Shown here one piece after another: positions 44,811 to 57,700 of a stretch of DNA of 64,000 nucleotides. Source of the DNA: Branchipolynoe longqiensis. Lineage: Eukaryota > Annelida > Polychaeta > Phyllodocida > Polynoidae. The notes beneath the pieces are model-generated. The model did not search any database. It saw nothing but the letters and a program-made list of their open reading frames with translations, and was not told the DNA's origin. The translations under genes and the position numbers were made by a program. Location: positions 26,632,363 to 26,696,362 of the forward strand of contig CM059194.1 of assembly GCA_030323885.1 (NCBI GenBank), in the 5' to 3' direction. Numbering within the stretch: position 1 is the first letter of the stretch; each line of letters opens with the position of its first letter.

Positions 44811-46490
44811 AGGATAGTAAGGAGTGTAATACCTTTTAGTTCACTTCTGTATGCTTAGAAATTGTTTATATTTTTTTTGATAGATTATTCAGGTAGAGTT
44901 GACAGTGACACACGGTCACCGTCTTCATGCTCCATTACGTGATATTGACAGTTTACGGCGTACCGGGGTAGCATTATTTCGAATGATGACTTCACCCACG
45001 TGGTATACTTGTTATATTTTGCGGCTAGCCTTAATTAATTAATTTAAACCAGCGAGGGGCGAGCCTTGAATCCGCGGTTAAAACTTCTGCGCAAATCGTG
45101 GCCTGAGGAGCGTTAGAGGCACAATAATGGCGTACCCTTGTGTCGCTCCGACTGGAGGAGGCGTACAGGACGTGGACTAGCTATCCCGATACAAGGCTAT
45201 ACGTGCATTATATTTGGTTAGAGTTTTAAATTAAAATTGCTGCTGCGATTCTCCGACATTTGATGCCGGCCTATTTTTAGTGAATCTTTGCAGTTTGCTT
45301 GCGCTAGCCGCATGTTTTCATTTGTTCCATCGTTTCCTAGCGACGACGCGCGTCGCTGGCACAGGAGGCGACGTCAGAAGCGTTTTTGGAGCATTAGGGC
45401 GGTAGTTCAGTAGATCGCAGACTGTTTGGTCAGGTTTGCTACGTGCTGCTCTGTTTTTTTATTTATTTTTTTTATTATTACTCTACCTTTTCAATTTTAC
45501 TTGTGGTCTTTTTACACTTTTAGGCTTCTATTAATTTATTTAGTATACATTAATGTAATCTCTAAAAGTGGTCTTTTTACACTTTTAGGCATCTATTAAT
45601 TTATTTTGTATACATAAACTGTAATTTCCAAAATTGTCTAAATTTACAAGCGTATATATATATAAATATATTAGGAAAATGAAATAAGTTAAAGAAACAC
45701 TAATATCAACTGATATTACTGTGTATTGCACTTATTTTGCTCACTACTTGTTCTGGCTTTTAATCTTATTTTATTGGGATTTCTAAATTGTAGTACAAAT
45801 TCTTTTATTTTTGCATCTGTAACTTCATATGTTCTCTGGATTATGCAAGACTGCAGTGACTGATCGTCGTTGGAGGAACCATGCACAGGGTAGGATATGA
45901 AGACCATAAGATCGGTCTTCTATTTTAATGCCTTTATTCTTGCACTAATGGTATTTTTAGATTCCAAATTAGGGTTTATTTTGTCATACATAGCCATATT
46001 TCGTTGTATTTATGCATATCGGATGGCTTTTGTATTCAGGTGGATAGGCATAAGCAGGTGATCTATCTCTGTCGTTTTCGTCGGTTTTCCATCAACAAAG
46101 TCTTAGTTTTGGCATTAATACTACTTCTATTACAACAGTAAGATTATTTCTGAATTCATTGATTTGTTTATCCATTTGAGATGGTTTTTGTAATAATATA
46201 AAATCAACACGCAAATTTGCGCGGTGGAAGTACACTCAACTCGCAAATTGCGCGCCTGCGAGAGAAATTTGCGCATGAAGGAAATGCAGTAACCATCAAC
46301 AATTCGTGCATGGTTGCTAAGAGACTGATAAACAAATTGCAGTTATCTGGCAACAGGTATCTTTTAGAAGATTGGAATACTTGATATGTTGGTAATACCA
46401 TACAGCATTTTATGACTCCTCAATGTTACTTTTAACCCACATTTGATTTATTTGTGTTATATTCATTCATAGTCATGTATTTCAAATTGT
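44811..46490. other. Internal region: leader and AT-rich sequence
   Basis: No coding frame of note. 'gtggtctttttacacttttaggc' is repeated near 45503 and 45568. 46205-46275 repeats 'gcaaatttgcgcg'. Confidence 0.5.
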
Positions 46491-47140
46491 TTTTAGTTTA
46501 ATACTAAAGGAATATGACGACGATGTCGATATTATTCGACCGTTTTCGTCGTGTTTCTTTATTTCGTATTTTTGGCATTATTTTGCCATTAATGTTTCTT
46601 TTGAACCAAAATTAGGATTCATTTTATTTTATTTTATTCATATTTATAGATTTCTAATAGTTGTAGGTTCATTAAAAGTAATATGACGACGAGATCGGTG
46701 TTATTCGGCCGTTTTTCGTCGTGTTATGTTTAAACTTCGTATTTTTGGCATTATTTTGCCATTAAAGTTGCTTTTAATACATAATTCCGGTTTACTTTGT
46801 CATATTCATTGAATTCATGCTTTTCGGGATGATTTTGGGTTAAATATAAACTATCATCATTGGAAGAAATGTGCCCACACAGTATTACAGTAAGGGAAGT
46901 ATGTGTCAGGGCTCAGACTTTTTGGTTGACCTGATACGGGGGTTTTTATTTATTAATTCGGAGGTAGAATGTCTAAATGTCTTTTGCTTGGCCATAATGC
47001 TACTTTTAATCTAAAGTTAGGAGTTATTGGTGTTATATTTATCCATATTAACAAATTTTGAAGAGTTGTAGTTTATATAAAGTAATGTGACGACGATATC
47101 GATTTTATTCGGCCGTTTTTCGTCGTGTTATGTTAACTTA
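46491..47140 (+). repeat. Diverged ~170-400-bp internal repeats with 'ttcgtcgtgtt'
   Basis: 'atgacgacga(t/g)(g/a)tcg', 'attcg(a/g)ccgttttt', 'cgtcgtgtt' and 'ttttggcattattttgccatt' recur near 46515, 46682 and 47088; a weaker form is near 46070. Confidence 0.7.
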
Positions 47141-48270
47141 TTAAGCTATTAATGTTACTTTTAATTCCGAAATTACTGTTTTAATTCCAAAATTACTGTT
47201 GACTTTTGCATATTTATTTCAATATAGATACATTTAGAATGTTATCTTACCATTTATTTATTGAACTTATATATTATCTGTATTGCACTGTTCATATTAT
47301 ATATCTAAAATTTTAGCTAAAAGTGCTCTAAGTAACTTATTCTCTGTTCAAATGAGTTGTGTGATTGTATGACTATTATATATCTAAGAAATGGTAATTG
47401 CTCTAAATAACCTGAATCAATGCTCAACTCATATAAAGTAATTGTAATGTACTATCAAATACTGCTGGTTTGCTGCTGTTATTTGTTTTGTGTTTATTCA
47501 CAAAATTTAAATATTATAGGTTAATGTTACTTTTAGTTCCACAATTACTGTTAACTTGGATTTATTTAAGCATATACATTTCGGGTGTATTTCACTACTT
47601 CTTTATTAAAATCATATATTATATGCCTTCTACTGTGCTAGACATTTAAATTGAAAAGTAACATTATACAAGAAACCCAGAAATATGCCCCACCAAAGTT
47701 ATAATACAAAGACAATTGTGCATTAACTGCCTACCATAGGCATAGCTGTACCACCAATAGCTGTCATGATCACCATTGGTTTCATATACACAGCATGATA
47801 TATATTTGTATGTAACTGTGTGTATGTCACTGTAATGACTATATGTAAAATGGGTGCATTTATATTCTAAAATCTTGTGTTCTTTCTGTCATGATTCTCT
47901 GTTCAACTCATATCAAGTATGCATCTGTCACTGTATAGTAATGAGTGTAAAGTAAATTATTATATATCCAACCACCACTGATTACATAGGGCGATAGTCC
48001 ATCCGTCGAATTTTCGCTTATCTGGGGTGCGTGGTTGAATTTCTATAATAATGTAATGAGGTAAAGTAAACTATTATATATCTAAAATATCCTCTAAAAT
48101 GCTCTAGGTAACCTGATTCTCTGCTCAATTCATTTATGTGCTTGTATTAGGCCAGTGAACTACATGCTTTGTATTTCTGAATAAATATAATAATATAAAC
48201 TCTAATTAATGTAAACCTATTTATATTTCATACACACAACATTTAGACGCACACACCATATCAACCGCTC
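47141..48270. other. AT-rich internal sequence, no gene
   Basis: 'gttacttttaattcc' and 'aattactgtt' phrases recur, as does 'ctattatatatctaa'. Nothing coding. Confidence 0.5.
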
Positions 48271-48279
48271 GACGACAGA

Positions 48280-48930
48280 ACAAGGAGAGCTGGATTCGCG
48301 GGATTCGCGGCAGCCACCCACGGTTAACAAGTCCAGACTACAGTGAGAGCTGGATTCGCGGCGGCCACCCACGGTTGACAAGTCCAGCCGGCAATGAGAG
48401 CTGGATTTGCGGGGTGAGCAGCAACCACCCGCAGTTAACCGATCCAGCCTAAATTACGAGCTGGATTTGTGGGGATAGCAGCAACCACCCGCGGTTAACC
48501 GATCCAGCCTAAACTACGAGCTGGATTTGCGGGGCGAGCAGCAACCACCCGCGGTTAACCAATCCAGCCTACACTACGAACTGGATTTGCAGGGTGAGCA
48601 GCAACCACCCGCGGTTAACCGATCCAGCATACACTACGAGCTGGATTTGCGGGGTGAGCAGCAACCACCCGCGGTTAACCGATCCATCGTACACTACGAG
48701 CTGGATTTGCGGGGCGAGCAGCAACCACCCGCGGTTAGCCGATCCAGCCTACACTACGAGCTGGATATGAGCTGGATCCGTGGGGCGACCAACGGCCACC
48801 CGCAAATACCAAGTCCAGCCAGCAGTGACAGTCGGCTTCGCGGGGCGACCAACGGCCACCCGCAAATAGCACCAGCCAGCAGTGACCGTGGGATTCGCAG
48901 GACGAGCAGCGGCCACCCACAGAATCCGGA
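48280..48930 (+). repeat. 60-bp tandem array encoding a 20-residue period
   Basis: About ten units of 'gagctggatttgcggggtga' + 'gcagcaaccacccgcggtta' + 'accgatccagcctacactac'. Because 60 is divisible by three, a frame stays open from 48527 to 49018 and reads RGEQQPPAVNRSSLHYELDL repeatedly. Outer units are more diverged than central ones. The inverted pair 'ccgcggttaacc' is in each unit. Confidence 0.9.
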
Positions 48931-50140
48931 GGAGGGCATCACATTAGGTATTGTTTTGGGAATATTCTATTTACGGGGATGGGTTCACGGGGCTATACAA
49001 TATGCAGGGACTATTTAAATCATACACTTATATTCTTATCTTGTAAAACACACACCACCACATTAAAAATACACCTTGATTTGTATATATTTTGTATATA
49101 TTATATGCCTGCTATGTTCACTTGGTGGTAACATGGTAATATTGTATGTGGTGTAATTGGTATATTGGTTGTAGAGCAGGGAATCAGTTAGGCCACTGGC
49201 ATTTCTTTTGAGCACCTTTTATATTGAGTATTGTAACCTATTGATTTCTGGGTGATTTCTAAGTAAAAATTTAATTAAAACCTTACATGTTGGTAAAACC
49301 AATTGAAAATATACCACAACACCCTTGTGAGCCTAAGCACTAATCTAGGCATTGTGGTAAAAACAGATTTAGAATTATAGGTCAAAAACCCTTGCAAACA
49401 TATAATTACATCATACATGTTGGTAGAGAAAAGTAAAATACACCACAGAATCCTTGTAAGCCTTCACGGTTAAACTGGTACACAAGGGGATGGGGCCAAA
49501 TCAAATTGTAACATATTAACCCTAAACTTAAATTTAAATAAAAATAAAACTAACCAGGTTTCTATGAGAGTAAACATATGTGAACATTCTACAATTTGTT
49601 TTAATTATCAAAATAATAGCAATTTTCCCCGGGCTGCTTTCTTCCGGAGGGAAACAGCCTGTGGTTGGTAAACCTATTATAGTAAATATAAAAAAACTGG
49701 CACTAAAATATAGCAAATGTTTATATTTGGTCATCTGGAAGGACACAGGAATGTTCAAAATTTTATCTGTGTAAACTAGAACATTTCTAACTGTTTTATT
49801 AAGGTAATTGTAGACACCTCTTCGTAACCAACCACTTGACTAAATTATTAAATGGTGGATATACGTGTTATGTGTGTATTATGTGTTATTTGTGGCTCGC
49901 ATTTCTGCCACGCATGTTGTTGGGGTTTTGAAAAGTAAACAAAATACACCTCAGTCCACTAGATACAACCGCACAATCTAACCATATGTATATGTATGTG
50001 TATTTTGATGGTATTTGATGGTATTTGTCATTTATGGGTTTCCCCTTGTTAAATGCGGTTCAGGGTGTTAGGGTGGCCCGTGTATTCAGGGTTCAACCAT
50101 GAATTGATTGAAAAAGCCAGTGTTCAGTATTATGGAATCG
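48931..50140. other. Internal AT-rich sequence with cggttaaactggt motifs
   Basis: 'cacggttaaactggtacac' (49467) and similar pieces near 50420 and 50448 echo the sequence at the end of the 5' LTR and the primer site (cggttaaactggtgcc). No gene. Confidence 0.5.
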
Positions 50141-50149
50141 ATGCTTTAG

Positions 50150-50370
50150 AATTGTTTGGGTCGATTGGCTGAAGGAGGAGTTTACGGTGGGTGGAAATAA
50201 GTTGGTTAACGGTGGGTCCAACTATTGCCATAAGGTTGGTTAACGGTGGTCCAACTACTGCCAGGGGAACCCCTCCTTTATTTATGATACCCTGGTGGGG
50301 AAATAAGTTGGTTAACGGTGGGTCCAACTATTGCCATAGGTTGGTTAACGGTGGGTCCAACTAATGCCAG
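50150..50370 (+). repeat. Short tandem repeats 'gttggttaacggtgggtcc'
   Basis: About five copies of gttggttaacggtgggtcc followed by aactattgcca. Confidence 0.85.
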
Positions 50371-51226
50371 GGGATTAGACAGCAAATTTATTTTAGATGC
50401 ACCCAGAGGGAATTTTCTTCATGGTTGAACTGGTGAATATATTCTTCACGGTTAAACTGGTTCACAATGAGCATTGAATATGTATGTCTCTAAACTATGA
50501 AGCTTAACAATCATTTACTGAACTGGTTCTTCTCTCTGAGGGTACCAGCTTGGTTTTCAAAATTTTCTAGAATATAGACCTAAAACTAATTTATGGGGAA
50601 ATAGACATACACATTCAATCAAATTAAACAGAAATTTAAACCATTTAAAATTGTAGAAGTAACTAGCCGTGATCTCTGGGGATAACCACTAGTTAATCAT
50701 ACATGTACATTAGGGATAAGAGTGAAATGTTAATATGAATTGTTTGGTCGTGTGGAAGGGTAGGGATTATTCCAAATTCTATTATAGGTAAAGTATTTTG
50801 GAAACGGTTTACCCATGCAACAATTATATCCCCTTCATACCCGACCACTAGACCAAAGTGTGTATAGGTGTAAATATGTTTAAATTGTTTGAGTCTCTCG
50901 CCATATGGCGACTCATGCCGGTCTCTGTAATGCTTTGGTTGGTACCCCTGACACCCCAACCACACACCTAGACCCCCCACCATACATCTACACCCACACC
51001 ACACACCTACACCCACACCACAGACACACACCATACACCTACACCACCAAAACACATACCACACAGAGCTCAGAGAGTAAGAAACTCCGGCCTCGACCTG
51101 TCGATGCAGAAGGCACGCAGGATCGCTGCTTGGATTCGCATTTAGTGGCTCGCCAAGCCGAATGTATCACATACAGAAGAAACGGGTATATATGCGCAGT
51201 GGCGCAAAACCCGCTGACAAACATTG

Positions 51227-51627
51227 CCTGGTAAGGAGTGTGTCGGCATGCGGGGCCCAATCTAAGGGAGTGTGCCGGCATACGATGCCTAAAGACGCTA
51301 CGGTCGGGAGTATCATTAATTGGATGCGGTGCCCAATAGTAATCCGGTGAGAAGTATTTTTATATATACGGGGCCCACCGGCCATCAAACCAGTGATGTA
51401 GATCAGACTAGATAATGTGACGGTGCAAATAAGGGAACACACTGCGAGTAGAGACATTACCTGGTAAGGAGTGTGTCGGCATGCGGGGCCCAATCTAAGG
51501 GAGACTGCCGGCATACGATGCCTAAAGCCGCTACGGTCGGGAGTATCATTAATTGGATGCGGTGCCCAATAGTAATCCGGTGAGGAGTATTTTTATATAT
51601 GCGGGGCCCACCGGCCATCAAACCAGA
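51227..51627 (+). repeat. 233-bp direct duplication
   Basis: 'cctggtaaggagtgtgtcgg' to 'ccaccggccatcaaaccag' occurs twice (51227-51390, 51459-51627) with few differences. Confidence 0.9.
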
Positions 51628-51954
51628 AATGTGTCCCTCCAGTATTATCCCATTGCTACAAGAAGAAATATATGCGCGTGCGCATATTGGCGAGAAAGTA
51701 CAACTTTTGCGAATCAGGCTGTGGGCAAACTGACAAATGCACACATTTACTTATGCTTGCATTTACTTTGGGTACAGTTTCGTCTCGCACGACTGTGCGC
51801 GTCGGTACGTGTTTTGGCCTTCATTGGGTTTGACCCGACAAACATTAAATGTCGCCCTTATTTGATCTCCCTCAGAGGCGAAAATTGTACTTAAATTACC
51901 TAATGGCGCACTTCCCTAAAAAAAAACAAAAAAAAAAACAATGGTCTGGTGCGC

Positions 51955-52145
51955 CCTTTGGTGGCGCCGTAAATTGTTTTTGTGTCACCCAAAAGCGGAG
52001 TTCCTTCAGGGATTTCCGGCTTTGGTTGAAGTGTAAATTACCAATGGTTGAGTTTGCGCTTGAATAGCACCGTAGATTGTTTTTGTGTGAACCAAAAGCG
52101 GGCTTCCTTCGGGAATTTCCGGCTTTGGTTACAATGTAGTCATTG
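51955..52145 (+). repeat. ~100-bp duplication near the 3' LTR
   Basis: 'gattgtttttgtgt', 'ccaaaagcgg', 'ttccttc(a/g)gg' and 'atttccggctttggtt' occur twice. Confidence 0.8.
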
Positions 52146-52932
52146 TTTAGTAGTCATTGTCTAGTAGTCAAAGTGTGAATTTTTAGAGAAAAACGGGACC
52201 CTGTCGTTGGAGCTGTATACATTTAGGGTAACGTCGTCTGTAGCGAATTCCAAATACCCTTCACTTTTAGCGTACGGTGGGATACGGACTTGAGATAGGG
52301 ATATTACTATGGTAACGCCGGCCAGAGTACTTTTGAGGCTGTAATGAGTTTACGGCATAGGCTACTGGTAGAGGAGAAATATTGAGCTAGCTTTCATCGC
52401 GGGAACTGGGCTAGGGAATTTTCTTCCAGGGGTTAGTAGTACATGTGTGGTCAGAAGTGTCAAAATGGTGGAGTGTGTTATAAAGGGTTGTGATATTGGA
52501 TGGTGTGCAATGGTACAGATGACATGTGACTAGTGGAGTTTCTCTCATTGCCAGACTGACTGGCAGGGTATTCAGCTACGACAGGGTCAGTATTTTTAGT
52601 TGGGCCGGTACCAGAATTGAAGGTCGATTCTGGTAGTTTCAATTTTATCAAGTAATGATTCAAAACTGTTTTTGAAGGAATTTAAGTACAAACATATTTC
52701 TTGTGAAATACTGAAATTGTTGACCAGAGAGCTGGCTTGTTTCAAATCGAAAAAAATTACACAACGAGAAGGAAGTATGCGGTGCCTCGCATTCCACGCC
52801 ATTTAGTCGTGGATCAAGCGGGGTCGCGATTATGCTTATTATTTGTTGCTACAGCCGCGAACCCTGGTAGTCTCTCCCACTTTTCCTTTCTTAGACGAAC
52901 ATCAGTTCCTGTTGTTCGTCTGGGGAGGCTGT

Positions 52933-53627
52933 GAAGTGGGTGAGACTGCTCGACCTCATTTTGCGCGGGGGCGCATTTTGCGCGGGGGCGCATTTTGCGC
53001 GGGTGCGCATTTTGCGCGGGCGCGCATTTTGCGAGGCAGGGTTCCCTGCTGTAAAGCGTTGCTTGGATACGTCGATTGTGACTATCCTAGCAACGATAGA
53101 AGGTCGGGCCTTCGGAGCCAGACCCATCGAACGTGTTTTTGCATGCTCCGATGTTTTAGCCGAGATTTAGGCCTTTATTATGGAAATTCCAAACTTATTT
53201 AACTTAATTATATGGGAGGGGATTTGACTTATAACATACATTCCACTGTTGAACTATATTTAAATCATAACATAAGTTATATTGCTAAATTCAATCTGTT
53301 AGTAAGAGGTAAGAATAAAATGGTGAGCTCCTAAGAAGTGACATGAACGTTCCTTGCATTCTTTACTGTCCTCCAGACTTATATTATTAACCGCTATGGT
53401 CAACTTCAGATTGCTATTTGGATTGCTCTATAATCTTATTTAATTAAGGGCCTTCTGCTCATGGTCTGTCAGGAGTCGAACTGTCCACCTCGGACATTGC
53501 TAGTCAAGGGTCAGGCTGGCAGGATGACAGACAACCGGCGGCAGGAGGCACAAGACATTCACATGGAAACAATTATCTATATTAACACGTAGGGTCGCCT
53601 TAAGCGGGGGTGGAATAGCCTGACGGT
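52933..53627 (+). repeat. 3' LTR
   Basis: Matches 44081-44792 apart from one 17-bp unit and a few substitutions. It is followed directly by aaataaatatatat. Confidence 0.85.
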
Positions 53628-53629
53628 AA

Positions 53630-53636
<7 letters not shown>

Positions 53637-53665
<29 letters not shown>

Positions 53666-53895
53666 AATCATTCAAGCTACCTGCTTCTGCTGCTTTTCTT
53701 TAGGGAAAGGATTGGTTGCTTTAGTGTCGGATAATGTGACTGAGTGGGATATCAGGTCATGGTGCTGGTGGCCTGGTCTCCAAATGGGACAGCACTATAC
53801 AATCGCCATGAGTGGACACCGTCACAAGTCAATACCCATCGTGATATGACCTTAGATGTTGCCAGGATGTAAAACTCTAACAACCAACCAACCAA
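53637..53895 (+). mobile_element. (TA)n tract and 5'-truncated core SINE
   Basis: 53637-53662 is (TA)n. 53717-53895 carries 'ggataatgtgactgagtggg', 'gtgatatgaccttagatgtt' and a caaccaaccaacc tail. Confidence 0.85.
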
Positions 53896-53914
53896 AAGTG
53901 GCAGGATATAATAG

Positions 53915-54735
53915 AACTAATATATGTATGTATGGGTCTGTGTATTTATTTATATATGTAGGTGCAATATTATATATGTATTATATTATGTATGTATGTA
54001 TGTATGTATGTATCTGTGTATTTATATATGTATGTGTATTATGTATGTATGTGTATACATGTATGTATGTGTCTGTGTATTTATATATTTATGTGCAATA
54101 TTATATATGTGTATACATGTATGTATGTGTCTGTGTATTTATATATTTATGTGCAATATTATATATGTGTATGCATGTGTATTATGTATGTATGTATGTA
54201 TATGTGTATGTATATATCTATGTTCAATATTATATATATATGTATGTGTATTGTGTATGTATTTGTATATATGTATGTATGTATCTGTGTATTTATATAT
54301 GCATGTGCAATATTATATATATGTGTGTATTATGTATGTATGTATCTGTGTATTTATATATTTATGTGCAATATTATATATATATGTATGTGTGGTATGT
54401 ATGTATGTGTATACATGTATGTATCTATCTGTATTTATATATGTAGGTGCAATATTATATATATATGTATGTGTATTATGTACGTATGTATGTATGTGTG
54501 TATTTATATATTTATGTGCAATATTATATATATGTATGTGTATTATGTATGTATGTGTACATATGTATGTATGTATCTGTGTATTTATATATGTATGTGG
54601 AATATTATATATGTATGTATGTGTATTATGTATGTATGTATGTATATGTGTATGTATGTGTGTATGCATATGTGCATGTATGTAGTCATGTATTTATGTA
54701 TGCCTGTATGCAAATGTGCATGTATGGATGGATGA
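53915..54735 (+). repeat. GTAT tetranucleotide array
   Basis: About 800 bases of tatg/tgta units with an interspersed higher-order unit ('gcaatattatatat ... tctgtgtatttatatat', about 85-105 bp). Long frames on both strands are translations of the repeat. Confidence 0.95.
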
Positions 54736-55425
54736 GTTTGGGGTGGGGTGGGGGGTGGGGGGTGCACCTCATTCGACCGACAACGATTATACTGATAGCA
54801 GTGACACCTGTCTTAACAAGACCCATTTATGCACACCAATTAATTGACAGATTAATTCGTATAAAGTTGGATGTGGCACAATAGAATGCGGCAAGCTTTC
54901 TTAGTGTGACATCCTGCTGAAAGAGGCAGAACTATATCTAAGTACATGAATTACTTTAAAATATGTAATAGTGAAGATTGTTGTCAAATGTGAAAGGGGC
55001 ATTCACAGACATTCACTTATTGTCGCTAAGTGGTTAAGCAGGTACAGACACACTCCTAGTTATGCTTAGTCACGTGATGCAGTTGTTTGTTTGTTTTTTT
55101 GTGTTTTTTTTTTACAAATTACATGGTTTTGCGGGTTGTGGAAGAACTGTTCACAAATGTTTGTGAGGAGACTTCAAAGGGCTAGTTATTTTTTATAAAC
55201 TTTAATTTAATTTTAATTTAATTTAATTTTTTTTTTTTTTTTTTTACAAATTACATGGTTTTGCGGGTTGCGGAAGAAATGTTCACAAATGTTTGTGAGG
55301 AGACTTCAAGGTGCTAGTTAACAAACTGCGAGGCCATCGTACAGTATCATATAACATTGTATGACATCGTATGGCAGGCAGCCCTATTAGGAGTGATATT
55401 CCATGCAGATTTCCTTCCTGCAGAG
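54736..55425. repeat. Spacer with a ~80-bp direct duplication
   Basis: 'acaaattacatggttttgcg' to 'ggagacttcaa(a)gg(g/t)gctagtta' occurs at about 55115-55188 and 55247-55320. No gene. Confidence 0.7.
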
Positions 55426-55426
55426 T

Positions 55427-55690
55427 TTGTGTTTGACATCCTAGCAATATCAAAGGTCATATCAGGACTGGTACTGACTTGTGACAGTGCACACTCATGG
55501 AGATTGCATAGTGCTGCCCCACTGAGAAACCAATCCACTGACACCATGATCTGATATCCCACACAATCACATTATCCTGATACTGAGCTAACATGTCATT
55601 GCCCTATCCTATTAATACCAAGCGCCAGGCTAGGTAGCGACAAGTATCAATTTTATAAGTCATTGCTTTGACTCGGCTGGGAATCGAATG
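55427..55690 (-). mobile_element. Core SINE, head truncated
   Basis: 'tgacatcctagcaatatcaa' through 'ttgactcggctgggaatcga'. It abuts the LINE fragment. Confidence 0.8.
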
Positions 55691-56292
55691 ATATGCATTC
55701 TGACCAGTGGTTTAGAGCCTTGGTAGGAAGGTGCACTTCTAATTAAAGATGGTAGTTCATTCCAGATCTTGCTCCCTTTAAATATTGGTGCATTAGCTAG
55801 TTTGCTTGTGCTTAGTCTAGGAACTCTGAGGAGTGGTCCATCTCCCATTCTTGTCTACCTGCTCAGTGGATCTCTGTATTGTAGTTGTTTTGTTAGTGCA
55901 TACATGAGTGACAACAGGTGAATGTCCCTTCGCTGGGCTAGGGTTTCAAGATTTGCTTCAATGTGCATCTCCTGTACACTCAATATTTTCCCCTTGAACA
56001 CAGTTCTAAGTGCTCGGTTCTGGACTTTTTGATTGTCCTCCTGTTGTTTTGTTGCCAGGTTATATATTATGTTGTTATAATCAAAGATGGGCAGAATCAT
56101 GGTCCTGTTTAGGAGTAGTGCAGTATTCTTACTGAGGTAGTCTCTCAGTTTTCTGAAGTTAGTTAGTTCCAGAGCCAGGTGTTGGTTGAGCCTGCAGATT
56201 TGTTGTTTTATATTTAGGTGTAGAGTCAATTGTGGTTGTACTCCCTCTATTTGCAGTTCAATCTTTTGTGCCTTATTCTTTTTTTCTGCCAA
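55660..56292 (-). pseudogene. LINE ORF2 C-terminal fragment
   Basis: Reads FRKLRDYLSKNTALLLNRTM, ILPIFDYNNIIYN, VQNRALRTVF, then after a TAG (55855-55857) VPRLSTSKLANAPIFKGSKI. It corresponds to the C-terminal third of the LINE at 13037-14776 (FAKLRDYMTQEM, LQNRALKICL). The RT catalytic part is missing. Confidence 0.8.
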
Positions 56293-56868
56293 AAGCCGTG
56301 TTTACACGGGCAATTGTAAAGCGAATTAGACAAAGTGATTTATATGAAGCGAAGTAGTGGTGCGTTTACACACGGAGCGGTTTAAGGCGGAAATTGATAT
56401 CTGCGCATGAGCAAGTCCAGACTAACCAGTGCCAGTTTCGGTTAGTCGACGTCGCCACGAGAGAGTGTGGGTTCGAACTAGATATGTATGGACTGAATCG
56501 TATTGGTTTGGAATGGTCAAAACTTCTGCTGGGCAGTGAAAACCTAAAAATAAATGATGAACAAAATATCTGTGCACAGCTAGCAGGTTCATACAGCAAA
56601 TTTACCGGAAAGTCAACAAACTCAGGTCTCGACTGTGACGTTATTAATCCGCCTCAAGTAAACCGCTACCGTTTACACTATCATTTATAAACCGACTTTC
56701 ATAAAGCGCTTAATATAAACTACCTCGCGAGGCGGTTTACATAAAGTGAATAATATGAATCGAATCAGCCCTAATCCGCCTCAGAGTCGCATTTACACGG
56801 CGAATGTAAGGCGAACTAGGCAAGGCGCTTTATTTGAGGTGTTTTAACTTGCCTGTGTAAACATGGCT
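56293..56868. mobile_element. MITE with AGCCGTGTTTACACGGGCAA ends
   Basis: The left end agccgtgtttacacgggcaa pairs with the right end ttgcctgtgtaaacatggct after one-base length and two base differences. Subterminal 'gtttaca' and 'gcgaa(t/c)tag' repeats fill both sides. The frame at 56394-56690 has no recognised domain. Fragment: 8460-8605. Confidence 0.7.
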
Positions 56869-57034
56869 ATAGACCACATACGCTGTCTTAGATTAAATCA
56901 GTGTTAATTTGTGTTCGCGGCACTGACCGCCCCTACCAGGTCAGCTGCCAGCCTGCCATCTCTACTGCACACCACAAGTGCTGCGTCATCAGCAAATTAT
57001 ACTCTCATGGGGGTGATGAAAATGGGAAATATTG

Positions 57035-57107
57035 TGCCTAGAGTGGGACTCGAACCCTCATCTCCTTGCATTCCGGGCCAGTGTGCTAACCATTACACCA
57101 CCTAGGC
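57035..57107 (-). mobile_element. tRNA-like SINE head (Gln-like)
   Basis: The 73-nt minus sequence has a seven-pair acceptor stem (GCCTAGG with CTCTAGGC region), A box tggtgtaatggttagcac as in tRNA-Gln, and B box ggttcgagtcc. Position 33 is not U and two stems have a mismatch, so it is not a working tRNA. The SINE body continues toward 56930 ('cccatgagagtataatttgc'). A half copy is at 58373-58450. Confidence 0.6.
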
Positions 57108-57239
57108 TCCCTGATATCAACACACGACCCACGCCTACCTGTCTATGCGGCTCCTTGCCTGAGAGGTCAGTGCAGATCACTACAATACCATTTAGAAGAC
57201 CTATCCCTCATGGGTATTTCTAACGTTGTCCCTTCCGCC

Positions 57240-57700
57240 TTTAGATTCCTCAACATATGAACTTCCGGCACTATATATAATATGTATATAATGTATATAT
57301 ATGTATATATATAGTATGCATATATATACATGTTGCATTATATATAAGGTGGTATATATACTATAGTTATGTAACATGAACGGTACCAGGCAATCTAAGC
57401 TGCCCATGATAAATTCTGACTTTGTAGTGTATTTCCACGAGTTGTTTTTCTAGGTTACATTTTTTTTAGTAGTTTCTTAAAGACGGCTATGTTTTCTGTA
57501 TTTCTTGTTGCAGCTGATCAAATCAACCAATCAGATACGGACAAGATTGCCTTGAAGTAATCCGATTGCAGATGATTGATTGTGTTTGCAGTTCTCAATA
57601 TGCTGGTAGTAGTAATGTTGATGTATGATTTGCTTATAATCGGGAAAGCCCCGATATGGGCTGATTTAATCAGTGTTTTAATCAATATTCAGTGTGATGG
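57240..57700. other. AT microsatellite and spacer
   Basis: 57274-57365 is TA/TATG-rich. The rest has nothing recognised. Confidence 0.5.

Larger units (their letters stand above)
44081..53627 (+). mobile_element. Non-autonomous LTR retrotransposon (large, no coding genes)
   Basis: Two direct LTRs (44081-44792, 52933-53627) enclose 8.1 kb. A candidate primer-binding site, TGGTGCCGTGACC (44798-44810), is complementary to a tRNA ending GGTCACGGCACCA, five bases after the 5' LTR. A short purine-rich tract (ggggagg) precedes the 3' LTR. No gag, protease, RT or integrase is visible in any frame; the interior is made of tandem arrays. This matches the class called LARD: mobile only with proteins from a relative. 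I associate this primer site with BEL/Pao elements, but that is from memory. (TA)n flanks both ends. Confidence 0.8.

Noticed and set aside
44081..53627. Simple segmental duplication of a 0.7-kb host segment
   Set aside because: The primer-binding site right after the first copy, the purine tract before the second, and a diverged solo copy fit LTRs better.
53856..54735. Long tyrosine/cysteine-rich open frames (up to 257 codons)
   Set aside because: They are translations of a GTAT microsatellite, open on both strands and in several frames.
57035..57107. A functional tRNA-Gln gene
   Set aside because: The anticodon loop lacks U33, stems have mismatches, and the sequence continues into a repeated SINE body.
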